From positions 1-64,000 of the forward strand of contig JAUYQQ010000015.1 of the NCBI GenBank assembly GCA_030697165.1: a DNA stretch of 64,000 nt. The letters run 5' to 3'. The notes beneath the pieces were generated by a model. That model ran no database searches. It had not been told where the DNA came from and saw only the letters and a program-made list of their open reading frames with translations. Below are positions 1-7,053 of the stretch, piece by piece. The first letter of the stretch is position 1. Each line of letters begins with the position of its first letter. The position numbers and the translations under genes are program-made. The stretch is from Acidobacteriota bacterium. Lineage in GTDB: Bacteria; Acidobacteriota; Vicinamibacteria; Vicinamibacterales; UBA2999.

Positions 1-201
1 GGGTGCGCCGTCTCCGGAGCTGCTCGCGGGTGCGCCGTCTCCGGAGCTGCTCGCGGGTGCGCGGGTTCCGGAGCTGCTCGCGGGTGCGCCGTCTCCGGAG
101 CTGCTCGCGGGTGCGCGGGTTCCGGAGCTGCTCGCGGGTGCGCCGTCTCCGGAGCTGCTCGCGGGTGCGCCGTCTCCGGAGCTGCTCGCGGGTGCGCCGT
201 C
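1..201. repeat. 27-bp tandem repeat, seven full copies and a part copy
   Basis: Seven 27-bp units run back to back from position 1, with 12 bases of an eighth. Two versions alternate: units 1, 2, 4, 6 and 7 have cgtctccgg where units 3 and 5 have gggttccgg. The unit is nine codons long, so copy-number changes keep the leftward gene in frame. The array may continue left of the window. Confidence 0.95.
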
Positions 202-693
202 GGCGTAGTAGTGCGACCAGGCCATCTGGCCGGCGAGAACGAAGTTCCAGGCGGTGAGCATCGACCCGACGTGAACGATCTCCACCGGACCGACACACTT
301 AACCTTGCCTTCGAGCAGGATGACATCGGCCGGATCAGCGGCGAAGACGAGCCACTTCACCGTCCAGTCGGGCTCCTTCCCTTCGCCGAACGCCAGGCCC
401 CACGGCCAGCCGTGCAAGCCACCGCCGCACACCGGACGCCGGTCAGGATCCGGCGCGACGACGGTGGCGCCCACGGTGGTGGGCCATTGGAAGCCGTTGT
501 AGCCCACCTCGCCACAGCGCAGGATCAGGACGCGCGAACCGCCGTTCGTCCACTGGTGGATTGGCGTCTTGGGATCGGCCGCGACAGCAGCCGGCGCCGA
601 CGAGCCTGGACCCGACCGCGGCGAAGCCGCGGTCTTTTTCCGAACAGGACTCTTGCCAGACCGCGTGGCCTTCGACTTCTTCTTCGCGCTCAC
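1..693 (-). CDS. Phage-like hypothetical protein with C-terminal 9-residue repeats (partial)
   Basis: This gene reads leftward from a GTG codon at 693 and is still open at the window edge after 231 codons. A GAAGGAG ribosome site lies 7 bases before the start, and the start overlaps the upstream stop by 4 bases (GTGA), which supports it. The N-terminus is rich in Lys, Ala and Ser. The middle (about residues 45-165) looks globular and contains CGGGLHGWPWG, reminiscent of small phage proteins with a GGGLHG motif. From about residue 165 the protein becomes repeats of APASSSGDG, two of them varying to APASSSGTR, encoded by the 27-bp DNA repeat. No function is assigned. The neighbours suggest a phage or integrative-element gene. 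Confidence 0.7.
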   Translation of the reverse strand, partial: MSAKKKSKATRSGKSPVRKKTAASPRSGPGSSAPAAVAADPKTPIHQWTNGGSRVLILRCGEVGYNGFQWPTTVGATVVAPDPDRRPVCGGGLHGWPWGLAFGEGKEPDWTVKWLVFAADPADVILLEGKVKCVGPVEIVHVGSMLTAWNFVLAGQMAWSHYYADGAPASSSGDGAPASSSGDGAPASSSGTRAPASSSGDGAPASSSGTRAPASSSGDGAPASSSGDGAP

Positions 694-1163
694 GGGCGGG
701 CTCCTTCGGTGGTGGTGGCCTGGGCTGACAGCAACGGGAGCCACTCGACCGGCAGGAGCACGTTCGAGGGAGCACCCACAAAGAACGGGGCCATCTGCTC
801 GTGGGTGAGACCGGCGATGCCGGTGCCGACGGCCGTCACGTAGAAGGTGAAGTCAGGCTCGGCCATCGCCGCGACCAGGAAGCGGTCAACGTGCCCGGCG
901 ATGAAGTGCAGCGGCAGCGTGCGCAAGCCGACGTCCATCGTCGGAATCGCGTAGGACCGGCCATGCCAGCCGTAGCCCTTGCCCATCTCGGCCTCGAAGT
1001 AGTCGACGGCGTCGCGCGCCGCGCCGCCCATGTGGCGGCCGGCCAGGTTGCTGCCGAACACAAAGACGAGGCGGTCAGGCACGACGGTCAACAGTCGGTC
1101 GCGTTCCTGTTCGCTGCGCGGCGTCACATGCGGATGTGGCCAATCGTTGGGCTGAAAAATCAC
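690..1163 (-). CDS. Phage non-structural protein, A1S_2505-like family
   Basis: A 157-residue protein. I place the start at the GTG at 1163 because AGGAG lies 6 bases upstream; the open frame runs further upstream but without a ribosome site. The core FVFGSNLAGRHMGGAARDA, followed by a Gly-rich stretch and SYAIPTMD, is the signature of a small conserved phage family (A1S_2505-like), whose role is unknown to me. Its stop overlaps the next gene's GTG by 4 bases, so the two are probably translationally coupled. It is the best single marker that this region came from a phage. The family call rests on motif recognition only. Confidence 0.75.
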   Translation of the reverse strand: MIFQPNDWPHPHVTPRSEQERDRLLTVVPDRLVFVFGSNLAGRHMGGAARDAVDYFEAEMGKGYGWHGRSYAIPTMDVGLRTLPLHFIAGHVDRFLVAAMAEPDFTFYVTAVGTGIAGLTHEQMAPFFVGAPSNVLLPVEWLPLLSAQATTTEGARP

Positions 1164-1419
1164 ACACCTCTCCTGTCGTGTCCGTAGAGCTGCTTTATTG
1201 CTGGGTGAACCCTTTACAACGCGACGCACGAGCGAACTGGCGACATCGGAACAGTCAACGCGGCTACAGCGGTGAAGCTGGCCGTCAGGCGAAGGCCGCA
1301 GTGGCGACCGAATTACCCGCTGTCGTTCGATCCGGTTCGTGCGTCTCGTTCTAAAAGTGGCAGTGCACGGAAGTGCGGCGCATCAGGTCGACGCAGCCCG
1401 CGCACTGCCCATGGCGGTC

Positions 1420-1572
1420 TTACTTCTCGGCCGCGTCGCCGGTGCCCTGGTCGCCGGCATCGCCAGCGGGGGCCGCGCCACCCTGATCGCCGGTCGGCGG
1501 ATCCTGCGCGCCCGCGTCGGCAGGCTGCTGGGTGGTCTCTTCGGTCTTGGTCTCTTCGGCTGCTTCGGTCAT
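1420..1572 (-). CDS. Small acidic Ala/Gly-rich protein, 50 residues
   Basis: A short reading frame encodes 50 residues rich in Glu, Asp, Ala, Gly, Thr and Gln, with no membrane segment or recognisable domain. The ATG at 1572 overlaps the upstream stop by 4 bases (ATGA), and AGGAG lies 6 bases before it, so it appears translated as part of the leftward chain. The composition, with repeated GD and TE steps, suggests a disordered polypeptide. I do not recognise a family. About 256 bases without a convincing gene separate it from the next leftward gene. Confidence 0.6.
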   Translation of the reverse strand: MTEAAEETKTEETTQQPADAGAQDPPTGDQGGAAPAGDAGDQGTGDAAEK

Positions 1573-1937
1573 CTCGATCTCCTGTCAACTGCGCCGCGGG
1601 ATGCGGCGGCTTCTACGAACGACTGCCCCGGTCTGAACTCGATGCCGTCTTCTCCGGCTGTCACGCCTTCCGCAACCACTGAGTCAGTGCGGGCCGCTTC
1701 GCTGACGTTTGCGCGCTCAAGAACCCTCCAGGTGCCCACCGGCCGACACATGCCGACGTAGATGGTTCCGCCGAAGTAGTCGTCGGATTCCGAGAACTCG
1801 ATGTCGCGGCTGCCGAGGGCATGGTTCCTCTTGATCGCGCGCTCCAACGAATGCGCCGTCAGTGGGCTCGGCAGGTCCACCTCCCAGCACTTCCGAGATG
1901 GGCCGACGTGTTCGAACCGAACGCGAACGGTGTCCAT
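1569..1937 (-). CDS. Hypothetical protein, leftward element operon
   Basis: A 122-residue soluble protein beginning MDTVRVRFEHVG. Its start directly abuts the upstream stop (TAGATG) and its end overlaps the small acidic gene by 4 bases, so it sits inside a tightly packed operon. The sequence mixes charged and aromatic residues evenly, for example DDYFGGTIYVGMCRPVGTW near the middle, which suggests a folded domain rather than a shadow frame. I do not recognise a family. Its position among phage-like genes suggests an accessory role in the element. Confidence 0.55.
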   Translation of the reverse strand: MDTVRVRFEHVGPSRKCWEVDLPSPLTAHSLERAIKRNHALGSRDIEFSESDDYFGGTIYVGMCRPVGTWRVLERANVSEAARTDSVVAEGVTAGEDGIEFRPGQSFVEAAASRGAVDRRSR

Positions 1938-2384
1938 CTACACGGCGCCGCGGTCGCGCACAGCGCAGGCCTGCGCCTTGGTTTCCATGTCTGGTCCTGC
2001 CTGGCCGGCGAGGAACTGCCGATACCGACGGATGGCCGCGTCAACGCGCCCGAGTTCGTGGAGGCGCACGTCCTTGTGCATCGTGGTGATGCCCGTGCCA
2101 CCTTCAAAGCGGTCACCCGCGTCGACGGCGGCATAGAGCCCAGGAATGTGCCAGCGCTCATCCACCTGGCGCATCGACGTGGCAGCCGCGTTCAGGTATT
2201 TCTGCTGGCTGACCGGGTCCAGGTCCTCGATGATGGCGCGCATGTTCCGGCTGTCGCACTTGAAGAGCAACGTCGCAATCTGGCGCTGCAGGATCGAATC
2301 GAGCGCGTCGGTGGCCAGCTTCGACAGGTCGGCCGAGTAATCGGCGGCTGGCGGCTTCGCGGTGCTGAGGGCTGTGACGTTCAC
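1938..2384 (-). CDS. Hypothetical protein, mostly helical, leftward element operon
   Basis: A 148-residue protein with no signal peptide or membrane segment. After a short Ala/Thr-rich start it reads as helices: ATDALDSILQRQIATLL, then RNMRAIIEDLDPVSQQKYLNA, then DAAIRRYRQFLAG. No catalytic motif is visible and I do not recognise the family. It directly abuts the next gene downstream (TAGATG) and lies 25 bases after the previous one, as expected for one transcript read away from the regulatory switch near 3700. Confidence 0.55.
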   Translation of the reverse strand: MNVTALSTAKPPAADYSADLSKLATDALDSILQRQIATLLFKCDSRNMRAIIEDLDPVSQQKYLNAAATSMRQVDERWHIPGLYAAVDAGDRFEGGTGITTMHKDVRLHELGRVDAAIRRYRQFLAGQAGPDMETKAQACAVRDRGAV

Positions 2385-2409
2385 GTCTGTGCCTTTCGGT
2401 TGCTGGGCG

Positions 2410-2703
2410 CTACTGCGCCTGGTTGACTACCGTTCCGGACTCACGAGCGGCAAACGCTTGCCGCGCACGTTCAAAGGGCCGACGCCGCTTCGGGCGGCCG
2501 ACGGGGATCCGCGTGACGCCGGCCTCGAACTGCGCGCGGACGGTCTCGCGATACCACTCGTAGGGCTTCTCCCAGCTCACCGGGGTCGGGCGCATGCGCT
2601 TCTTCTGGCAGCGCTTCCAAATCGTGGAGACCTCAACGTCGAGCAGGTGCGCCATGTGCTCGGGCTTCATCACGAGCGGGAGCTGATCCCAGTTGGTGAT
2701 CAC
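2410..2703 (-). CDS. Small helix-turn-helix-like DNA-binding protein
   Basis: A 97-residue basic protein. I chose the GTG at 2703 because GGAGGG lies 4 bases upstream and the codon overlaps the previous stop by 4 bases (GTGA). The segment LPLVMKPEHMAHLLDVEVSTIWKRCQKKRM has the spacing of a helix-turn-helix, like excisionase or MerR-type winged helices that read one DNA half site. The C-terminus is rich in Arg and Lys. In an integrative element this could be an excisionase or a small repressor. The family is inferred from the pattern only. Confidence 0.6.
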   Translation of the reverse strand: MITNWDQLPLVMKPEHMAHLLDVEVSTIWKRCQKKRMRPTPVSWEKPYEWYRETVRAQFEAGVTRIPVGRPKRRRPFERARQAFAARESGTVVNQAQ

Positions 2704-2873
2704 CGGGCCCTCCGGCAGACGAAGCAGATCCACTCGCCAACGGTGGTCAGAAAAAACACGCGCACGCCGCGGCAGGTGGCGCACGTCGCGCGCCTGGTGG
2801 TCTCCGGCTCCACCGGGGACTGGAAGGGCATCTTCGCCGTCGTGCCCGGTGCCGCGTGCAGCGTGGCCCTCAA
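2700..2873 (-). CDS. Tiny CxxC zinc-ribbon-like protein
   Basis: A 57-residue frame in the 4-base-overlap chain. The TTG at 2873 overlaps the upstream stop (TTGA) and has GGAGG 5 bases before it; the ATG at 2831 would give 43 residues but lacks a good ribosome site. Two pairs of cysteines, CATC and CFVC, lie about 16 residues apart, which fits one zinc ribbon or knuckle. No other domain is present. Small zinc ribbons in phages often bind nucleic acid or remodel host complexes, but nothing here shows which. The stop overlaps the next gene's GTG. Confidence 0.55.
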   Translation of the reverse strand: MRATLHAAPGTTAKMPFQSPVEPETTRRATCATCRGVRVFFLTTVGEWICFVCRRAR

Positions 2874-3241
2874 GCCATCCTCCGGGCACGCAGTTCGGTG
2901 ACGATCTCAAACGCACCGGTCAGGCCCGCCAGCGCGATAACGAGCGGCTGCTGGAACTCGGGCACCGAGAACAGCACGTCGAACTGCGGCCGCTCGGTGC
3001 CCGCTTCCCAGCGGGACAACTGGGCGACGTCGCGCGCCTCGCCGGTGCCGCGCTCGATCGCGTCGGCGAGTTCCTTCTGCGACCAGGACAGCGACTGCCG
3101 CGCCCGCGCGACGCAGCGGCCGATGTCGTGCCGCAGGCCCTGATCAATTTTCTTGAGATCCGCTTTCGCCATCCGCGGCGACCCGATCTCAGAATTCAGG
3201 CGATGCGTTGAGGCGACGGTGGCGGCGATAGTGGACGGCAT
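2870..3241 (-). CDS. XRE-like helix-turn-helix protein
   Basis: A protein of 123 residues if the ATG at 3241 is used, or 100 if the ATG at 3172 is used; neither has a strong ribosome site. After an N-terminal basic stretch, ARQSLSWSQKELADAIERGTGEARDVAQLSRWEAG has the XRE order (SQKELA, then a recognition helix, then LSRWE). The C-terminal part, FDVLFSVPEFQQPLVIALAGL, is hydrophobic and may dimerise. It heads the chain of overlapping small genes and probably regulates the element. XRE membership is fairly secure; its operator is unknown. Confidence 0.65.
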   Translation of the reverse strand: MPSTIAATVASTHRLNSEIGSPRMAKADLKKIDQGLRHDIGRCVARARQSLSWSQKELADAIERGTGEARDVAQLSRWEAGTERPQFDVLFSVPEFQQPLVIALAGLTGAFEIVTELRARRMA

Positions 3242-3292
3242 GACGTTACGCCCTTCGCTCCGATGCCCGACGATTCAGAAGAACCGCAGCCA

Positions 3293-3667
3293 TCACGCCA
3301 CGTCCTTTGCCCGGCGGTCTTCGCCTGACCGACGCTCCGCTTCGCGGCGCTCGCGCTCGAGGCGTTCGTCGGCTTCCGCCGCGGATTCTTCGGCGCCTGG
3401 GAACAGCAGTTCAATGTCGCAGACGAAGAACGCGGCGATCTCGCGGGCGGTGTCGACGGTGGTGACGCCCTTGCCGGTGTTGGCGTTGCTGACCTGGGAG
3501 GCGCTGAGCCCGCGCGCTTCGACGATGTCGGCCTGACGCGTGCTGGTCATGGCCAGGACGATGCCCACCTTGTTCGGCATCGTTCCCAGCGGGACCGAGC
3601 GAATCGCGGCGATTTGTTCCGGGCTCAACGGCTTGGGCATGTTTGCTACTCGGCAAACATTACCCAC
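3293..3667 (-). CDS. XRE/Cro-type regulator at a divergent switch
   Basis: A protein of 124 residues from the GTG at 3667 (AAGG 6 bases upstream) or 115 from the ATG at 3640. The core MPNKVGIVLAMTSTRQADIVEARGLSASQVSN continues into TVDTAREIAAFF, a helix-turn-helix of the XRE kind. The tail is an Arg/Glu-rich probable coiled segment. It faces the rightward XRE gene across a 59-base AT-rich gap full of inverted repeats, the layout of a Cro/CI-type switch. One palindrome (3639-3660) overlaps its alternative start codon, so autoregulation is plausible. Confidence 0.65.
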   Translation of the reverse strand: MGNVCRVANMPKPLSPEQIAAIRSVPLGTMPNKVGIVLAMTSTRQADIVEARGLSASQVSNANTGKGVTTVDTAREIAAFFVCDIELLFPGAEESAAEADERLERERREAERRSGEDRRAKDVA

Positions 3668-3734
3668 ACAGATAACCTTGCGTCAATAAGTTTTTACACG
3701 TTTGGCAAACTTTAAAAGTTACCTATATGGGTAA
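3639..3734. promoter_or_regulatory. Divergent switch region with several inverted repeats
   Basis: The AT-rich gap between two divergent XRE genes carries three symmetrical sites. ATGTTTGC (3639-3646) and GCAAACAT (3653-3660) are a perfect 8-bp inverted repeat with a 6-base spacer. GTTTGGCAAAC (3700-3710) repeats the same GTTTG/CAAAC half sites with a 1-base spacer. TTACC and GGTAA (3719-3734) form a third pair. The word TGGGTAAT also occurs once in each direction (3659-3666 and 3728-3735). I could not fix the promoter elements with confidence. Confidence 0.65.
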
Positions 3735-4284
3735 TATATTGACTGGTAACGGGTTAGAGGTTTCAAAATACTTTGGGCCGCGCTATCTTTTGGGCTCTGT
3801 GAGGAAGGACCATCGGGGCTTTGGGGCCAACCTGGTAGCGCGACGCGCTGCAGCCGAGATGCAGAGCAACGAACTGGCGAAGGCGGTGCACGTGAAGCCG
3901 CCGACCATGTCGAAGTGGGAATCTGCGCGCAGACCACCAGCGACGAGAACCCTTCTAAAGCTCGCGACGGCTCTGAACTGCTCGATCGACGATCTCTTGC
4001 TCGGCGTTGATCCCGCCTACGATCGCGTGATCGCCACGCGTGACCTCATCCGTCAAAGTACCGATCAACCGTCAGGGTTTCCAACTCGAACAGGAGACCA
4101 CGATGAACCAGCTGCGGCTCGCGTATTCGAACTCGAACGAGAAAACGAGGCTCTCAAAATTGCCCTCGACAAAGTTCAAGATGTCGCGAGTGACCTTCTC
4201 CAGATTGCCAAGGTTGGCGCAGCGAGTCGTCGAGCTGCAGCACAGCGATCCCGACGCGGCGGCGGTGATCGAAAGACTGGTTGA
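3727..4284 (+). CDS. XRE-family regulator with coiled-coil tail, probable 3' frameshift
   Basis: A 185-residue rightward regulator. Residues from about 44, SNELAKAVHVKPPTMSKWES, then LLKLATALNCSIDDLLLG, form a standard XRE domain. A coiled coil (FELERENEALKIALDKVQDV) follows. The last 25 or so residues are Arg/Gly-rich with poor codon use, while the +1 frame from about 4213 reads as a good helical tail, LAQRVVELQHSDPDAAAVIE, ending at 4312. The annotated end is therefore doubtful. No ribosome site precedes the ATG; GTG at 3799 is an alternative. It is the probable opposing repressor of the switch. Confidence 0.6.
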   Translation: MGNILTGNGLEVSKYFGPRYLLGSVRKDHRGFGANLVARRAAAEMQSNELAKAVHVKPPTMSKWESARRPPATRTLLKLATALNCSIDDLLLGVDPAYDRVIATRDLIRQSTDQPSGFPTRTGDHDEPAAARVFELERENEALKIALDKVQDVASDLLQIAKVGAASRRAAAQRSRRGGGDRKTG

Positions 4285-4350
4285 CGAGGCGCTGCGCCGG
4301 CGCGCCGGCTGAACCCCGCTAACACCCGCCCTTTCCGGGACCAAAAAACC

Positions 4351-4968
4351 ATGAAAACGTGCCCGTTCTGCGCTGAGGAAATTCAGGACGCCGCGATCGC
4401 GTGCAAGCACTGCGGTCGAGATCTCTCACCAGCCGAAGCCCCGGAGACGGCAACAATCGCCTCGGCCGGAGCGAGTCCAGGTCGATCAGTCGGACGGACT
4501 CTCGGCCTCGGCTGCGGCATCGTCGCGATCGGCGTCGTGGTGGTCTCGGTCGTTGCCTTGCTGCTCCCATCGGGAAGCATTGACGCCACGCCGTCGGCTC
4601 CGCGCGCGCAGCCGACGGCGGCCAGCGAGATCACGTCAGGAGTGTCGAAGCTCTGCGGGCCGATCGATGGCAAGACCCCCGGCGACTACAAGAGCCTCGA
4701 GCGGTTCTGTTCCGAGGGTCACGTGTTGGGCACGGTGACGAGTGCAAGCGCGATGGAGTCATTGCTCTGGCTCCAGGTCTCGCGCGACTTCGCTGACGCA
4801 ATTCGCTCGGACACGCTGGCCGGCGAGAAGTTGGTGTTGAACTACATGCGTGGGTGGCGAGCGGTGACAGGCAAGGCGTCGGTATCTGTGAAGGTTCAAT
4901 GGGAGGGCGTCGACATCGCCAAAGGCGACTCAACCCTGATGAGTGGCGACAAGGTCACCATCCGATAA
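4351..4968 (+). CDS. Zinc-ribbon protein with one membrane segment
   Basis: A 205-residue protein. The N-terminus MKTCPFCAEEI...CKHCG is a double-CxxC zinc ribbon (residues 4-22) of the kind found at the start of many bacterial membrane proteins. A Ser/Ala-rich linker leads to a single strongly hydrophobic helix, about residues 53-72 (GCGIVAIGVVVVSVVALLLP). The C-terminal domain, about residues 95-205, would be outside the membrane; it has two cysteines (KLCGP and RFCSEG) that could pair. The domain is unknown to me. The gene lies between the rightward regulator and a WYL-like gene that starts 3 bases after it. Confidence 0.65.
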   Translation: MKTCPFCAEEIQDAAIACKHCGRDLSPAEAPETATIASAGASPGRSVGRTLGLGCGIVAIGVVVVSVVALLLPSGSIDATPSAPRAQPTAASEITSGVSKLCGPIDGKTPGDYKSLERFCSEGHVLGTVTSASAMESLLWLQVSRDFADAIRSDTLAGEKLVLNYMRGWRAVTGKASVSVKVQWEGVDIAKGDSTLMSGDKVTIR

Positions 4969-4971
4969 CAG

Positions 4972-5565
4972 GTGACCATGGCGACACCAACAGCCCCTCG
5001 ACTGATCGAGGCCGCGCGCGCAGGTGAAATCTTGGCCGTTGAATATGCCGGCGGAAGCCAGCCTGGGGCCGTCAGGGAGATTGCACCGGTAGTCGTCGCT
5101 GGTGATTACGTTGTCGCGCGCGACCTGGCTTGCGGCTTCGATAAGACCTATCGCGTGGACAAGATCACGATCAGAGATTCGATGGACGCCGGGCCGCGGT
5201 ATGTGCCCGGGCTGGTCATTGAACCTCGAAGAACCTACCTCACGATCGAGGACGTGATTGCGGCGCACGGACGCCAGCTAAATGCGCTGGGGTGGCCGAT
5301 GAACGCAACACCGAACGCTCTTCAACTGCTGGAGCTGGGCAAACACGGCAAGCTGAAGAAGGCGCCTGTGGTCGCGATTCTACATGAGCCAATAACGGTC
5401 GATTTTTTCGACGACTTCGATGGCGCTGGCGTTCAGAGAGGAGTGAGTCGCCCGTCGAAGCGGCCGTTCCACGTCTACAGCAAGCACTTGGGCGAAACTC
5501 GCACGTTCGGCATTCTCGACAGTGCGGTGAGGCTGTTCCTGAAGGAAGCTGGAATCGAAAGCTGA
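4972..5565 (+). CDS. WYL-domain-like protein
   Basis: A 197-residue protein starting at GTG 4972 (or ATG 4978). Residues 10-70 (IEAARAGEILAVEYAGGSQP, then PVVVAGDYVVARDLACG, then KTYRVDKI) match the fold pattern of WYL domains, small SH3-like ligand-sensing domains in bacterial regulators. There is no DNA-binding domain in front, so it is a lone sensor or a different protein with the same fold. The C-terminal half (TVDFFDDFDG, RPFHVYSKHLGETRTF) looks folded but is unknown to me. It sits 3 bases after the zinc-ribbon gene and 7 before the integrase, so the three may be one transcript. Confidence 0.55.
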   Translation: MTMATPTAPRLIEAARAGEILAVEYAGGSQPGAVREIAPVVVAGDYVVARDLACGFDKTYRVDKITIRDSMDAGPRYVPGLVIEPRRTYLTIEDVIAAHGRQLNALGWPMNATPNALQLLELGKHGKLKKAPVVAILHEPITVDFFDDFDGAGVQRGVSRPSKRPFHVYSKHLGETRTFGILDSAVRLFLKEAGIES

Positions 5566-5572
5566 TCCGCCC

Positions 5573-6781
5573 ATGCCGAGACGAGGACACCGCAAGACCA
5601 TCGCCCCAAACATCTACGAGGACGGCTCCGGGTTCGCCGTCATCGTGAAGGTCGCCGGCATACCCGAAGAGCACCGCTTCGCGAGGTGCACGCCCCTCGA
5701 CCAGCTCGAGGCTGTCCGCGACAAGCTGAAGGGCAAGGCGCGGTCGCACGAACGGCCGCGCGCCGGCTCACTGGCTGCCGATGCGCAGGAGTATCTCGCG
5801 ACGATTGGCGACAAGGCGAAGAGACAGTCGGCCTCGAACCTCTGCCGGCACTGGACCGCCACCTACGGCCGTGAGTCACGATTCGCGCTGACCAAGCTGA
5901 AGATCGAGCAGCAGCTCGCGGCGTGGGAACATGCCGACGTCGCGGCCAGCTCCTGCAACAAGCGGCTGTCAGCCCTGCGCAGCATCTTCCGTGCGGTCAA
6001 CGTCGACGGCGATCCCAACCCCACCGCGGCGGTGAGGAAGCGCAAGGAACCGGAGCCTGAGCCGCGCGCGCTCGACTACCGCCTGATCGATCGCATCCTG
6101 GCGAAGATGCCCGACCGCGGCCGCCCGACGGGCAAGGGGAAAGGCACCAGGCCGACGGTCAGCCTCGCGAAGCTGCGCTGCGCGCTGATGGCCTACACGG
6201 GCCTGCCGCCGGCGCAGATCGCCAAGATCAAGCCAGACACCGACATCAAGCACGTCCTGGTGCTGGACCCGAGCACCGGCCGGAAGGTCAAGGCGCCGAT
6301 GCTTCGCGCGAGACCGCGACGGAAGGGCAAGGGCACCAAGGAATCATGGCTGCCGCTGCTGCCACAGGGCCTCGCGGTGATCGAAGCGCTCGCCGCGGCG
6401 GGCGGTCTTCGAAAATACAGCAACTCGAGCGTCCGGGATTCCTGGCACCGCGCCTGCGTGAAGGTGATCGGCGAGCAGCTGCGTGACGGCGAGACAGCCC
6501 TGCCGCACCGCTGCCAGGCGCGTGGCGACGCGATCGTCATCATCCCCCTCGTGAGACCCTACGACCTGCGGCACTCGTTCCTGACGCAGGCGCTGCGCTC
6601 GAGCGGGAATCTGCGCGGCGTCCAGAACCTCGGCCAGCACGCCGACTCCCGACAGACATTGCGCTACATCGAGGCGGGCGTGCCCGAAGCCGCGAGCACG
6701 ACGGCGGCCGCGATGCTGGCCCACTTGCCAACGGAACCTCTCCCGCGTTACGTCGCGGCGAAAGTGGATGGCACCGTTTGA
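5573..6781 (+). CDS. Tyrosine-type site-specific integrase
   Basis: A 402-residue recombinase that would insert and excise the element by strand exchange at a tRNA gene. The N-terminal part resembles an arm-binding and core-binding (SAM-like) region, about residues 65-150. The catalytic domain spans about residues 165-390, with PYDLRHSFLTQ (box II, Arg333 and His334), LGQH (353-356) and the nucleophile Tyr365 in TLRYIEAG. The first catalytic arginine, normally in a TGLR motif, is replaced: the sequence reads TGLPPAQIAKI. That may be a subfamily variant or a defect. The gene ends 42 bases before the tRNA-Arg fragment, the usual integrase-att arrangement. Confidence 0.88.
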   Translation: MPRRGHRKTIAPNIYEDGSGFAVIVKVAGIPEEHRFARCTPLDQLEAVRDKLKGKARSHERPRAGSLAADAQEYLATIGDKAKRQSASNLCRHWTATYGRESRFALTKLKIEQQLAAWEHADVAASSCNKRLSALRSIFRAVNVDGDPNPTAAVRKRKEPEPEPRALDYRLIDRILAKMPDRGRPTGKGKGTRPTVSLAKLRCALMAYTGLPPAQIAKIKPDTDIKHVLVLDPSTGRKVKAPMLRARPRRKGKGTKESWLPLLPQGLAVIEALAAAGGLRKYSNSSVRDSWHRACVKVIGEQLRDGETALPHRCQARGDAIVIIPLVRPYDLRHSFLTQALRSSGNLRGVQNLGQHADSRQTLRYIEAGVPEAASTTAAAMLAHLPTEPLPRYVAAKVDGTV

Positions 6782-6823
6782 CTAAGTAACAAGGACAGAA
6801 CAAGATGAGGGTGTTGCGCTGGC

Positions 6824-6868
6824 CTTCGAAGCCGGGGGTCGCAGGTTCGAGTCCTGCCGAGCGCACCA
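6824..6868 (+). other. Probable attachment site: 3' half of tRNA-Arg(TCG)
   Basis: The sequence folds as the 3' half of a tRNA. The anticodon loop CTTCGAA is at 6824-6830 (anticodon TCG), closed by CTGGC/GCCGG. Then come a 5-base variable loop, a T arm GCAGG-TTCGAGT-CCTGC (6841-6857), the acceptor strand CGAGCGC (6858-6864) and A-CCA (6865-6868). No D arm or matching 5' acceptor strand lies upstream, so it is not a whole gene. Its place just after an integrase marks it as attR of an element that enters the 3' end of a tRNA-Arg gene. The rebuilt whole tRNA should lie left of position 1. Confidence 0.85.
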
Positions 6869-7053
6869 ACTTTCCCAAATTCCCACGAGATTTTGAAAGC
6901 CCTTGCTTGGACACCAACCGCCAGACTTAGCCCGAGGCGGTCACGATTCGCGTGGGCGTCCGCGTGGGCAGTGCAGCAACACCTGATTTAGCGCCGGTCA
7001 GTACGATGGGTTCACTCGCAACCACGACCCAAATTAGATCCTTCGTCATCTCC

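Noticed and set aside
1-201. CRISPR array
   Set aside because: The 27-bp units are directly adjacent with no spacers, and they translate in frame as a 9-residue repeat.
2410-2916. Leftward 168-residue frame
   Set aside because: Only the part from the GTG at 2703 has a ribosome site and a protein-like sequence; above it the coding frame is the small CxxC gene.
6540-6917. Leftward frame with SAGLEPATPGFEGQRN
   Set aside because: This is the translation of the reverse strand of the tRNA-Arg fragment, a common false gene.
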